From Mobilicoccus sp032056465 (GTDB lineage: Bacteria > Actinomycetota > Actinomycetes > Actinomycetales > Dermatophilaceae): DNA of 64,000 nucleotides. Of the stretch, positions 16,898 to 24,990 are shown one piece after another. A program made the translations under genes and the position numbers. The DNA is taken from assembly GCF_032056465.1 (NCBI RefSeq), contig NZ_DAMBCL010000003.1. The stretch is one strand, 5' to 3'. Numbering within the stretch: position 1 is the first letter of the stretch; each line of letters begins with the position of its first letter. The notes under the pieces were generated by a model, which was given only the letters and a program-made list of their open reading frames with translations, did not search any database and was not told the DNA's origin.

Positions 16898-18687
16898 GCC
16901 CCGGCCTCCTCACCGGCGCGGGAGCCGGCCTGCGGCGCGACCGCACGTGGCAGGTCCTCGAGGTCGGAGGCGCGCAGCTGGGAGGCGACGATCTCCTGAT
17001 AGGTCTCGCAGGTGTCGAGCAGCTGCTCGTGCGTCCCCCGGCCCACGACGCGACCGGCGTCGAGGACCACGATCTGGTCGGCGTCGACGATGGTGGCGAC
17101 CCGTTGCGCGACGATGATGACCGTCGCGTCGGCGACGACCGGCTGCAGCGCCGCGCGTAGCCGGGCGTCGGTGGCGACGTCGAGGGCCGAGAAGGAGTCG
17201 TCGAAGAGGTACAACTCGGGGCGCGCGACGAGCGCCCGTGCGATGCAGAGCCGCTGCCGCTGACCGCCGGAGACGTTGGTGCCGCCCTGGGTGATCGGGT
17301 GCTCGAGGCCGTCGTCGTAGGACCTCACGAACCCCTCGGCCTGCGCGACCCTCAGCGCCTCCCACAGCTCCGCGTCGGTGGCCTCGGGCCGACCGAAACG
17401 GAGGTTGCTCGCGACCGTGCCGCTGAACAGGTACGGCTTCTGCGGGACGAGCCCGACCCGCGTCCACAGCTGTTCGGGGTCGATGTCGCGGACGTCGACC
17501 CCGTCGAGGCGAACCCGGCCCCCGGTCGCATCGAACAGACGTGGGAGGAGTTTGAGGAGGGTGGTCTTGCCCGAGCCGGTGCTGCCGATGACCGCCGTCG
17601 TGGTGCCGGGGCGGGCGACGAACGACACCTCGTCGAGCACCGGAGCCTCCGCACCGGGGTAGGTGAACGAGACGTCCTCGAGCCGGACCTCCCCGTGCAG
17701 GTCGGAGAGCGGCACGGGGTTCGCCGGCGTGACGACGCTGGAACGCTCCTCGAGGACCTCACCGATGCGCTCGGCCGAGACCGCCGCCCGCGGGATCATC
17801 GTCGCGACCATCGTCGCCATCATCACGCTCATGAGGATCTGGATGAGGTAGGTGAGGTAGGCGAACAGCGACCCGATCTGCATGTCACCCGCGGCGACGC
17901 GGTGCCCGCCGAACCAGATGACCGCGACGGTGGAGCAGTTGAGCACGGCCATGACGATCGGGAACATCATGACCATGAGCCGACCGACGGCCAACGTCGT
18001 GGCCGTGAGGTCGTCGTTCGCGACGGCGAAACGGTCGCGCTCGGCGCGCTCACGAGTGAACGCACGTACCACCCGGAGGCCCGAGATCTGCTCGCGCATC
18101 ACCCTGTTCACCGTGTCGATGCGGGTCTGCTGCTGACGGAACAGCGGCACCATCTGCCGGATGATGAGCAGGACCGAGACGAGCAGCACCGGCACCGCGA
18201 CCGCGACGAGCCAGGACAGCCCCACGTCCTCACGCAGGGCCATGAGCACGCCGCCGACCATCATGATGGGCGCGCTGACGAGCATGATGCAGCCCATGAC
18301 GACGAGCTGTTGGACCTGCTGCACGTCGTTCGTGTTCCGGGTGATGAGCGAGGGCGCGCCGAACCGGGCGACCTCGCGCGCGGAGAAGCTCATGACCCGG
18401 TCGAGCAGATCGGCCCGCACGTCGCGCCCGAGGCTCATCGCCGCCTTGGCCCCCGCCCAGACGGCCGCCACCGAGCAGACGATCTGCGCCATCGAGGCTC
18501 CCAGCATCACCCAGGACACGTCCCAGATGTGCCCGACGTCGCCCTTGGCGACCCCGTTGTCGATGATGTCGGCGTTGAGCGAGGGCAGCCACAGCGCGGC
18601 GAACGTCGAGCCGAGCTGCATGATGAGCACGATCGCCAGGAGCCCGACGTACGGACTCAGATAGCGACGGAGAAGTCGGATGAGCAC
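16894..18687 (-). CDS. ABC exporter subunit A (degenerate-site half), permease-ATPase
   Basis: About 597 residues. Six membrane helices precede an ATPase domain with intact Walker A (GSTGSGKTT) and signature VSGGQRQ. Walker B is LYLFDDSFSALD, with Asp in place of the catalytic Glu (codon 17197-17199), and the switch His is Gln (VAQRVAT). These changes mark the non-hydrolysing site of a heterodimeric exporter and complement the altered signature of the downstream partner. The GTG at 18687 starts the conserved LIRLLRRYL; an ATG at 18720 is possible. It follows the dienelactone hydrolase gene by 50 bp, probably in one operon. Confidence 0.92.
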   Translation of the reverse strand: MLIRLLRRYLSPYVGLLAIVLIMQLGSTFAALWLPSLNADIIDNGVAKGDVGHIWDVSWVMLGASMAQIVCSVAAVWAGAKAAMSLGRDVRADLLDRVMSFSAREVARFGAPSLITRNTNDVQQVQQLVVMGCIMLVSAPIMMVGGVLMALREDVGLSWLVAVAVPVLLVSVLLIIRQMVPLFRQQQTRIDTVNRVMREQISGLRVVRAFTRERAERDRFAVANDDLTATTLAVGRLMVMMFPIVMAVLNCSTVAVIWFGGHRVAAGDMQIGSLFAYLTYLIQILMSVMMATMVATMIPRAAVSAERIGEVLEERSSVVTPANPVPLSDLHGEVRLEDVSFTYPGAEAPVLDEVSFVARPGTTTAVIGSTGSGKTTLLKLLPRLFDATGGRVRLDGVDVRDIDPEQLWTRVGLVPQKPYLFSGTVASNLRFGRPEATDAELWEALRVAQAEGFVRSYDDGLEHPITQGGTNVSGGQRQRLCIARALVARPELYLFDDSFSALDVATDARLRAALQPVVADATVIIVAQRVATIVDADQIVVLDAGRVVGRGTHEQLLDTCETYQEIVASQLRASDLEDLPRAVAPQAGSRAGEEAGA

Positions 18688-18737
18688 GGGACCATCATGA
18701 ACCCGGCCACCGACAACCATTCACCCGAGAATGCGGC

Positions 18738-19481
18738 TCACCCCTGTAGTGCGCGGGCGAGGAACGGCTCGAGCTCGGCGAACGCGCGCTCGGCGCCCGC
18801 CTCCTGATAGGAGGAGGTGTCCGACATCGTGAACCCGTGGGGCGCGTTCGGGTAGATCGCGCTGGTGGCCGACAGGCCGGCGGCCTCCAGGCTCTGCTCC
18901 AGCTCCGCGATGGCCTCGGCGTCGTTGAGGGCGTCCTGATCGGCGTGACCGAAGAGGTAGGCCGCCCTCGTCCGCGGGAGGAGCAGGTGCGGGGAGTCCT
19001 CCGCCCCCTCCTCGACGAGCTTCGCGCCATGGAACCCGGCGACCGCGGCGACATCCTCGGGTCGCAGGGCGGCGGCGCGGATCGCGAGGCGCGCCCCCAT
19101 GCAGAAACCCACCGCCCCGGCCGGCGTGCTCGCGTGCCGGGCGAGCTCGTCGAGCCACACGGCCGTGTCCGGGTTCGACAGCTCCGGGGTGTAGCGCGCG
19201 ACCCGCGGCCCGCTGATCTTCCCGAACTCGGCACGCTGGTCGGGATCGGTGAGGTCGAGGCCGGGCGCGAGGTCCTCGACCGTCCCCTCCCGGTAGAAGA
19301 CGTGGGGCAGGAGCACGACGTACCCCCACGAGGCGATGCGGTCGGCCATCTGCTTCGTGCGATCCCGCACGCCGATCGCGTCCATGAACATGAGGACACC
19401 CGGACGCCGTCGGTCGTCGGGGCGGGTGCGGTAGGCCTGCGCCTGCCCGGCGTCGGTCGTGATCGTCAGCATCTCGTTCAT
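18738..19481 (-). CDS. Dienelactone hydrolase family protein
   Basis: 247 residues, normal for the family. The nucleophile is a cysteine in the elbow GFCMGARLA (C127), with Asp in GHADQD and His in NAPHGF (H215), the Cys-Asp-His triad of dienelactone hydrolase. The classical reaction opens dienelactone to maleylacetate in chlorocatechol breakdown, but many actinobacterial members have other ester substrates. No aromatic-degradation genes are nearby, so specificity is open. A TAGGCA hexamer lies 6 nt before the ATG, suggesting a leaderless start; the GGGGG beside it would better suit an ATG three codons on. Confidence 0.9.
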   Translation of the reverse strand: MNEMLTITTDAGQAQAYRTRPDDRRRPGVLMFMDAIGVRDRTKQMADRIASWGYVVLLPHVFYREGTVEDLAPGLDLTDPDQRAEFGKISGPRVARYTPELSNPDTAVWLDELARHASTPAGAVGFCMGARLAIRAAALRPEDVAAVAGFHGAKLVEEGAEDSPHLLLPRTRAAYLFGHADQDALNDAEAIAELEQSLEAAGLSATSAIYPNAPHGFTMSDTSSYQEAGAERAFAELEPFLARALQG

Positions 19482-19610
19482 ACCCCCTGCCTACGACACG
19501 ACGGCGGCGCATGCAAGGGGGCCACCCGCCGCCCCCCACGGCGAGCACACGCACGGGTCGCGCGCCGCCGCCGCAGGGACCGGGGCGGTGTCGCGACCTC
19601 ATCCCTCACG

Positions 19611-19670
19611 GACGCGGGGGACTCGGTGTGGACGCGGGGGACTCAGTGTGGAGGCGGGGGACTCAGTTCC
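19611..19670. repeat. 20-bp tandem repeat, three copies
   Basis: Units 19611-19630, 19631-19650 and 19651-19670, differing at one to a few positions. The last unit spans the stop codon of the substrate-binding protein gene, so the repeat extends from the gene's 3' end into the intergenic region. Confidence 0.85.
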
Positions 19671-20592
19671 CCTTGTGAGCGGCGAGGTACTCCTGGGCCA
19701 CCTGGGCGGGGTCGGCGTGCTCGACGTCGACCTTGGTGAGCATGTCCTGGAGGTCCTTGGTGGTGAGGGACTTCGACAGGGCGTCGAGCGCCTCGACGGC
19801 CTGCGCGTTGGCCGCGACCTCCTTGGTGACGAGGGGGACGACGTTCTGGCTGCCGAAGAGGCCCTTGTCGTCCTCGAGCGGGACGAGGCCGTGCTGGGTG
19901 AACGCGGGGTCCGTGGTGAAGATGTTCGCGGCTTGGACCTGACCGTTGGTGAGGGCCTGCACGAGGGCCTGACCGTTGAGGGAACGGACGTCCTTGAAGG
20001 TGATCCCGTACGTGGACTCGAGCCCGGGCACGCCCTGGGGACGGCTCTTGAACTCCGAGGGCGCACCGAGGGTCATGTCGCCGGAGACCTTGGCGAGGTC
20101 GCCGACGGTGCGCAGCGACTTGCTCTGCGCCGTCTCCTTGGTGACCGCGATGCAGTCCTTGTCCTCCGCCGCGCTCGGCTGGAGCACCTGCAGGTTGGCG
20201 GGAAGCGAGGACTCGAGGTGGGAGTAGACCTCGTTGGGGTCGGTTCCGGTGAAGTTCTTGTCGTAGAAGAGGGCGAGAGCGCCGGTGTACTCCGGGACGA
20301 CGGTGATCGACCCGTCGTCGAGGCCCTTGAGGTACACCTCGCGAGCCCCGATGCCGAGCCGCGGCGGGTTGACGGCGACGCCCTTGTCCTGGAGCGCACC
20401 GGTGTAGAGGTGGGCGAGGAGCTTGGACTCGGAGAAGTCCGCCGAGCCGACGGTGATGGTGCCGGCGGGTGCGGCGGTGCCCCCGTCTCCGGGGTTCTTG
20501 GCGAGCGGGTCGTCGCCGCCTCCGCCGCAGGCGCTGAGGGAGACGGTGGCGGTGAGGGCGAGCGCGAGGGCGCCGATGCGGGTGCGGGTCAC
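19663..20592 (-). CDS. Osmoprotectant ABC importer, substrate-binding lipoprotein
   Basis: 309 residues. The lipoprotein signal ends in LSAC, followed by a Gly/Asp linker. The mature part is the OpuC/ProX-OsmF family (ITVGSADFSESKLLAHLY, VVPEYTGALA, MTLGAPSEF, ALTNGQVQAANIFTTDPAF). It captures glycine betaine, choline or a similar solute for import. The GTG start overlaps the stop of the permease gene (GTGA at 20589-20592) and has AAAGG upstream. It is the last gene of a four-gene unit. Substrate among quaternary amines is inference. Confidence 0.93.
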   Translation of the reverse strand: MTRTRIGALALALTATVSLSACGGGGDDPLAKNPGDGGTAAPAGTITVGSADFSESKLLAHLYTGALQDKGVAVNPPRLGIGAREVYLKGLDDGSITVVPEYTGALALFYDKNFTGTDPNEVYSHLESSLPANLQVLQPSAAEDKDCIAVTKETAQSKSLRTVGDLAKVSGDMTLGAPSEFKSRPQGVPGLESTYGITFKDVRSLNGQALVQALTNGQVQAANIFTTDPAFTQHGLVPLEDDKGLFGSQNVVPLVTKEVAANAQAVEALDALSKSLTTKDLQDMLTKVDVEHADPAQVAQEYLAAHKGN

Positions 20593-21431
20593 GGTGACGG
20601 CCTTTCTGGGGTGGACATGGGCGTGGAGGACGTGGCCGCGGACGAGGAGGCGGCGGCCGCCTCCACGACGGGACCGGCGTGGGGACCTGACGACGGCGAT
20701 CCCCCGGTGGTGTCGGCTGCGCCCGCCCGACGGGCCCGGCGAGCGGCCCGGCCGCTGTCGAGGCGCAGGCCCGGGGAGACGACGAGCCGCTCCACGAGCG
20801 CGAGGACCCCGTCGAGGGCGAGGGCGAGAGCGGCCACGAGGAGCGCACCGCCCGCCATCTGCGCGTAATCGGCCGAGGCCAGGCCGTCGACGAGGAATCG
20901 CCCGAGTCCACCCAGGCTGATGAACGAGGCGATGGTGGCGGTGGCGACGACCTGCAGCGTGGCGCTGCGGATGCCGGAGAACACCAGCGGCAACGCGCAC
21001 GGGAGCTCGACATCGGTGAGGACCTGACGGCGGGTCATGCCGATCCCGTACGCCGCGTCGCGCGCCCCGGGATCGACGGCCTCGACCCCCGCGTACGCCC
21101 CCGAGAGCAGGGGCGGCATCGCGAGGACGACGAGCACGATGATGCTCGGGAGGACGAACGCGAGATCGGAGCTCAGCCTGGGCCCGAGCCAGAGGGCGAC
21201 GGCGAAGAGCAGGCCGAGGCTCGGGATCGCCCGGGCGGCGTTCGTGGACGTGACGACCCACTTGCCGCGACCGGTGTGCCCGATGAGCAACCCCGCCGGG
21301 ATGGCGAGGACCGCGGCGATCGCGACGACGATGCCGGAGTAGAGCAGGTGCTCGAGCACCCGGGCCGTGATGCCGTCGGAGCCGGACCACGTGGCGGGGT
21401 CGGCGAACCAGGCGAGGAGTCGGGAGATCAC
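20589..21431 (-). CDS. Osmoprotectant ABC importer, permease
   Basis: 280 residues. Five to six membrane helices with the binding-protein-dependent permease motif around VDPGARDAAYGIGMTRRQVL, which docks the ATPase. The core starts with LEHLLYSGIVVAIAAVLAIP. The C-terminal 60 residues are a hydrophilic Ala/Ser/Thr/Pro tail not needed for the fold. The GTG start at 21431 overlaps the stop of the other permease (GTGA), and its stop overlaps the binding protein start. Two different permeases imply a heterodimeric channel, as in OpuC. Confidence 0.92.
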   Translation of the reverse strand: MISRLLAWFADPATWSGSDGITARVLEHLLYSGIVVAIAAVLAIPAGLLIGHTGRGKWVVTSTNAARAIPSLGLLFAVALWLGPRLSSDLAFVLPSIIVLVVLAMPPLLSGAYAGVEAVDPGARDAAYGIGMTRRQVLTDVELPCALPLVFSGIRSATLQVVATATIASFISLGGLGRFLVDGLASADYAQMAGGALLVAALALALDGVLALVERLVVSPGLRLDSGRAARRARRAGAADTTGGSPSSGPHAGPVVEAAAASSSAATSSTPMSTPERPSP

Positions 21432-22072
21432 CGCGCCACCCCCACCCGTGCCCATGGCGTGAGCACCCGCGCGACCACGAGGATGACGAGGTCGAACGCG
21501 AGCGCCAACAACAGGCAGGCGAGGATGCCGACCCACAGCACCTCGGGGAAGTTGCGGGCGTACCCGTCGGTGAGCAGGACCCCGAGCTGCTGCACCCCGA
21601 TGAGCGAGGCGACGCTGACGATGCTCACGTTGCTCACGGCCGCCACCCGGAGGCCGGCGGCGATGACCGGCACCGCGAGCGGGAGGTCGACGCGCAGCGC
21701 CCGGGCGAGGCCCCCGTAGCCCATCGCGGTCGCCGCAGCCGTGACCTCGTCGGGAACCGAATCCAGCCCGTCGGCGACGGTGCGCACGAGCAACGCGACC
21801 GTGTACACCGTCATCGCGACGACGACGTTGAACGGGTCGAGGATGCGGGTGCCGAGCAGCAACGGCATGAGCACGAACAGCGCGAGCGAGGGGATCGTGT
21901 AGAGCAGCCCCGTACCGGCGACGAGGAACGGGCGCCACCGTTCGCGAGAGTGCGCCGCCCAGCCCAGCGGCAGGGCGAGGAGGAGACCGACGAGCAGCGG
22001 CACCCCGGCGAGGACGACGTGCGCGCCCGCGAGGCGCATGACGACGTCCAGGTTGTCGGGGAGCCAGGTCAC
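21428..22072 (-). CDS. Osmoprotectant ABC importer, permease
   Basis: 214 residues with about six membrane helices (HVVLAGVPLLVGLLLALPLG, FLVAGTGLLYTIPSLALFVL and others). The EAA-like loop SVPDEVTAAATAMGYGG contacts the ATPase. Length fits OpuCB/OpuCD-type permeases. The GTG start overlaps the stop of the ATPase gene (22069-22072) and its own stop overlaps the second permease, so all four proteins are translated from one coupled message. Confidence 0.93.
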   Translation of the reverse strand: MTWLPDNLDVVMRLAGAHVVLAGVPLLVGLLLALPLGWAAHSRERWRPFLVAGTGLLYTIPSLALFVLMPLLLGTRILDPFNVVVAMTVYTVALLVRTVADGLDSVPDEVTAAATAMGYGGLARALRVDLPLAVPVIAAGLRVAAVSNVSIVSVASLIGVQQLGVLLTDGYARNFPEVLWVGILACLLLALAFDLVILVVARVLTPWARVGVAR

Positions 22073-23355
22073 GTCGGCTCCTGCCGACCCTCGGCGGCGA
22101 CGGAGGACCCGGAGGCGTTCGTCGTGGCGGAGACGCCTGAGCCGGAGCGATCGGGCGCTCCGACGGACTCGCCACCGCCCTCGCGTGACCCGCGGGCGAC
22201 GGGCGCCTCGGCGGAGGGGGCGGCGACACCGCGGCTGTCCGCCGCCGTGTCGGCGACCCCCGCCCGACCTGCCGCCTCGATCGCCTCGAGCACCTCACCG
22301 GGATGGACGACGCCGACGAGGACGCCGTCGTCGTCGACGACGACCCCACGGCGGCTGGGCGAGGAGAGCGCGGCGTCGAGGTAGGCGCGGAGACTCCCGC
22401 CGCGACGGGCGAGCGTGCCACCGAGGCGCAGGGACTCCGGGGAGGCGACGACCCGCCCGGCGGCGTCGGCGGAGTCTGCGATCGCCTGACCCCCGGTTCC
22501 GACCCACCCCAGGGGCCGACCGTCGTCGTCGAGGACGAGGCTCCACGGCTCCTCGACCTGCTCCCCCATGCGCACGGCGTCCTCGCGGTGGAGGGGGACG
22601 TCGACATCCTGGAACGCGAGGGAGCGGTAGCCGCGGTCACGCCCGACGAACGAGGCGACGAAGTCGTCGGCCGGTTCGGCGAGCAGACGCGCGGGCCCGT
22701 CGATCTGGGCGAGGCGTCCGCCGACGCGGAGGACGGCGACCTCGTTGCCGAGTTTGATGGCCTCGTCGATGTCGTGGGTGACGAGCAGGATCGTCTTCTG
22801 CAACTGCGCCTGCAGGCTGATGAGCTCGTTCTGCAGCTGGTCGCGCACGACGGGATCGACCGCGCTGAACGGCTCGTCCATGAGGAGCACGGGCGGGTCG
22901 GCGGCGAGAGCCCGTGCGACGCCGACACGTTGCTGCTGCCCGCCGGAGAGCTGCGCGGGATAGCGCGACGCGAGCTCCGGGGAGAGGCCGACGACCTCCA
23001 GCAGCTCCCGAGCCCGCTCCCGGGCCTTGGCGCGCGACCAGCCGAGCAGCCGAGGCACCGTCATGACGTTCTGCTCGATGGTGCGGTGCGGGAACAACCC
23101 GCCGTGCTGGATGACGTACCCGATACCCCGCCGCAGCTCTGCCGTCGACATCGAGGCGACGTCGACTCCGTCGAGCAGGATCGTGCCCGACGTGGGCTCG
23201 ATCATGCGGTTCACCATGCGCAGCGACGTGGTCTTGCCGCACCCGGAGGGGCCGACGAGCACCGTGATCCGGCCGCGGGGGGCCTCGAGCGTGAGGTCGT
23301 CCACGGCGACCGTGCCGCCCGGAAACGTCTTGGTGACGTGCTCGAACCGGATCAT
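22069..23355 (-). CDS. Osmoprotectant ABC importer, ATP-binding protein
   Basis: 428 residues. The ATPase domain has Walker A GPSGCGKTT, signature LSGGQQQRVG, Walker B VLLMDEPFSAVD and switch His (THDID). Residues about 230-400 form a CBS-like regulatory region ending GVLVGVVHPGEVLEAI, as in OpuA/ProV ATPases that sense ionic strength. The last 50 residues are Ala/Ser-rich. I chose the ATG at 23355, which begins the conserved MIRFEHVTKTF. It is the first gene of the unit; a TATACG hexamer about 15 bp upstream may be its -10. Confidence 0.93.
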   Translation of the reverse strand: MIRFEHVTKTFPGGTVAVDDLTLEAPRGRITVLVGPSGCGKTTSLRMVNRMIEPTSGTILLDGVDVASMSTAELRRGIGYVIQHGGLFPHRTIEQNVMTVPRLLGWSRAKARERARELLEVVGLSPELASRYPAQLSGGQQQRVGVARALAADPPVLLMDEPFSAVDPVVRDQLQNELISLQAQLQKTILLVTHDIDEAIKLGNEVAVLRVGGRLAQIDGPARLLAEPADDFVASFVGRDRGYRSLAFQDVDVPLHREDAVRMGEQVEEPWSLVLDDDGRPLGWVGTGGQAIADSADAAGRVVASPESLRLGGTLARRGGSLRAYLDAALSSPSRRGVVVDDDGVLVGVVHPGEVLEAIEAAGRAGVADTAADSRGVAAPSAEAPVARGSREGGGESVGAPDRSGSGVSATTNASGSSVAAEGRQEPT

Positions 23356-23535
23356 GCGCCCCAACGTATAGGCCACCACCGACAACCGCCTGCCCGGAGG
23401 TGCCGTGAGACCCGACCCTCCTGGACGCGTGGGCGATCCAGGTCGCCGCCGCGTCGGCCCTGCGGTGGCGGCGCCGGAACACCCGCCCGCGGTGTCCGCC
23501 CCGCGGCACCGGTCGGCAGCGGCATCCCTGCCGTG

Positions 23536-24186
23536 TCAGCCCCGCGGCAGAAGGGTGCGGACGAGGTGGCTCGCGGCGATGTCGTGCCACTCGCCGGCGC
23601 GCCGGTACATGCTGTGGCCGCATCCTTCGAGCACCTCGTACCTCGGGTGCCCGCCGGCCTTCCGCAGGCGCTCGACGAAGGCGTCGGTCTCGGGCTTCGG
23701 GCACATGCGGTCGCGATCCCCCTGGACGATGAGCACGTCGCGGTCGATCAGGTGCGCGACGTCGTCGTGAGGCGTCACCCAGGGCGCGAGGGCCGCGACC
23801 GTGGTGACGTGCGCGTACCCCGCGGCGGCGAGCGCGGTGCGGCCGCCGAGGGAGTGCCCGAGCAGCCCGACGGGCAGCGTGGGCTCCCGGCGGGCGAGCT
23901 CGGCGAGCAGCATCCGCGCCTGTCCGACGGTCGTGCGTTCGCCGCCGTTCCACCCGGTCTGAGTGTGGCGCAGGTGGACGATCGCGATGCGCTCGTCGGA
24001 CAGCTCACGCACGCGGCGGCCGAACGGGATCATCCGCAGGTAGGGGGCGCTCCACGGGGCGGTGCGCCGGAAGCCGCGCTCGGGACCGCCGTGCAGCGTG
24101 ACGACGATGGCCTCGACCGGCCGCTCCCCGCGAACGAGGGTGTGGATCGCACGCTCGAGCGGCCTCCGCCGCAGGAGCCGTGGCAT
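23536..24186 (-). CDS. Alpha/beta hydrolase
   Basis: 216 residues. Nucleophile elbow GLLGHSLGG (S112), an acid in VQGDRDRMCP and a His in GCGHSMYRR make a full Ser-Asp-His triad. The TLHGGPERGF segment gives the oxyanion hole. The fold is a minimal hydrolase without a lid insert; substrate unknown. The ATG at 24186 follows the dcd stop by one base, and the conserved region begins soon after. Cotranscription with dCTP deaminase is likely, but I see no metabolic link. Confidence 0.85.
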   Translation of the reverse strand: MPRLLRRRPLERAIHTLVRGERPVEAIVVTLHGGPERGFRRTAPWSAPYLRMIPFGRRVRELSDERIAIVHLRHTQTGWNGGERTTVGQARMLLAELARREPTLPVGLLGHSLGGRTALAAAGYAHVTTVAALAPWVTPHDDVAHLIDRDVLIVQGDRDRMCPKPETDAFVERLRKAGGHPRYEVLEGCGHSMYRRAGEWHDIAASHLVRTLLPRG

Positions 24187-24187
24187 C

Positions 24188-24763
24188 TCAGACGTCCACC
24201 CGACTGAACCCGGCCCAGGACCGGCTCGCCGTGGGGCCGCGCTGGCCCTGGTAGTGCGACCCGTAGACGTCACTGCCGTAGGGGTGCTCGGCCGAGGAGG
24301 ACAACTGGAAGAAGCACAGCTGTCCGATTTTCATCCCCGGGTAGAGCTTGATGGGCAGCGTGGCGACGTTGCTGAGCTCGAGGGTGACGTGACCGCTGAA
24401 TCCCGGGTCGACGAACCCCGCCGTCGCGTGGGTGAGCAGGCCGAGGCGCCCGAGCGAGGACTTGCCCTCGACGCGCGCCGCGACGTCGTCCGGGAGGGTC
24501 ACGAGCTCGTACGTCGACCCGAGGACGAACTCTCCGGGGTGCAGCACGAACGCCTCGTCGCGCTCGACCTCGACGAGGCGGGTGAGGTCGGGCTGCTCCT
24601 CCGCCGGGTCGATGAGGGGGTGCTTGTGATTGTCGAAGAGCCGGAAGTACCGATCGAGACGGACGTCGATGCTCGACGGCTGCACCATCCCCGGGTCGTA
24701 GGGGTCGAGGCGGACGCGCCCGGCCTCGACCTGGGCCCTGATGTCACGATCTGAGAGCAGCAC
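24188..24763 (-). CDS. dcd: dCTP deaminase (probably bifunctional dCTP deaminase/dUTPase)
   Basis: 191 residues, the family length. It converts dCTP to dUTP for thymidylate synthesis. Motifs are QPSSIDVRLD, the catalytic-site RVEGKSSLGRLGL and HATAGFVDPGFSGHVTLEL, and the C-terminal lid with YGSHYQGQ. The THATAGFVDPGF form resembles bifunctional DCD-DUT enzymes such as that of Mycobacterium tuberculosis, which go on to dUMP; this is inference from motif similarity. The GTG start is preceded by TAGCGT and 6 nt, so the message is probably leaderless. Confidence 0.95.
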   Translation of the reverse strand: MLLSDRDIRAQVEAGRVRLDPYDPGMVQPSSIDVRLDRYFRLFDNHKHPLIDPAEEQPDLTRLVEVERDEAFVLHPGEFVLGSTYELVTLPDDVAARVEGKSSLGRLGLLTHATAGFVDPGFSGHVTLELSNVATLPIKLYPGMKIGQLCFFQLSSSAEHPYGSDVYGSHYQGQRGPTASRSWAGFSRVDV

Positions 24764-24769
24764 GGCCTC

Positions 24770-24775
24770 ACGCTA
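24770..24775 (-). promoter_or_regulatory. Leaderless -10 element of dcd
   Basis: On the minus strand, TAGCGT then 6 nt then the GTG start codon. No Shine-Dalgarno lies between them. Confidence 0.55.
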
Positions 24776-24990
24776 CCGCCCCCGAGAGGGTCGGGAGCAC
24801 GCCCGCGGCGAGCACGGCGGCACGACTGGTCACCCGATTCCCGCGAAGCCTGGGAACGCGGTTGTCTCAAGGTGTCGAGCGGCCGTGACGAAGAGAGGAC
24901 CGCGGGTGCGCACGCGTACCGGTCCCGGCGTCGAGACATGCTGGGACGCAGGGCGACTCGCACCATGACCACCGACCACGAGGACCGCCC

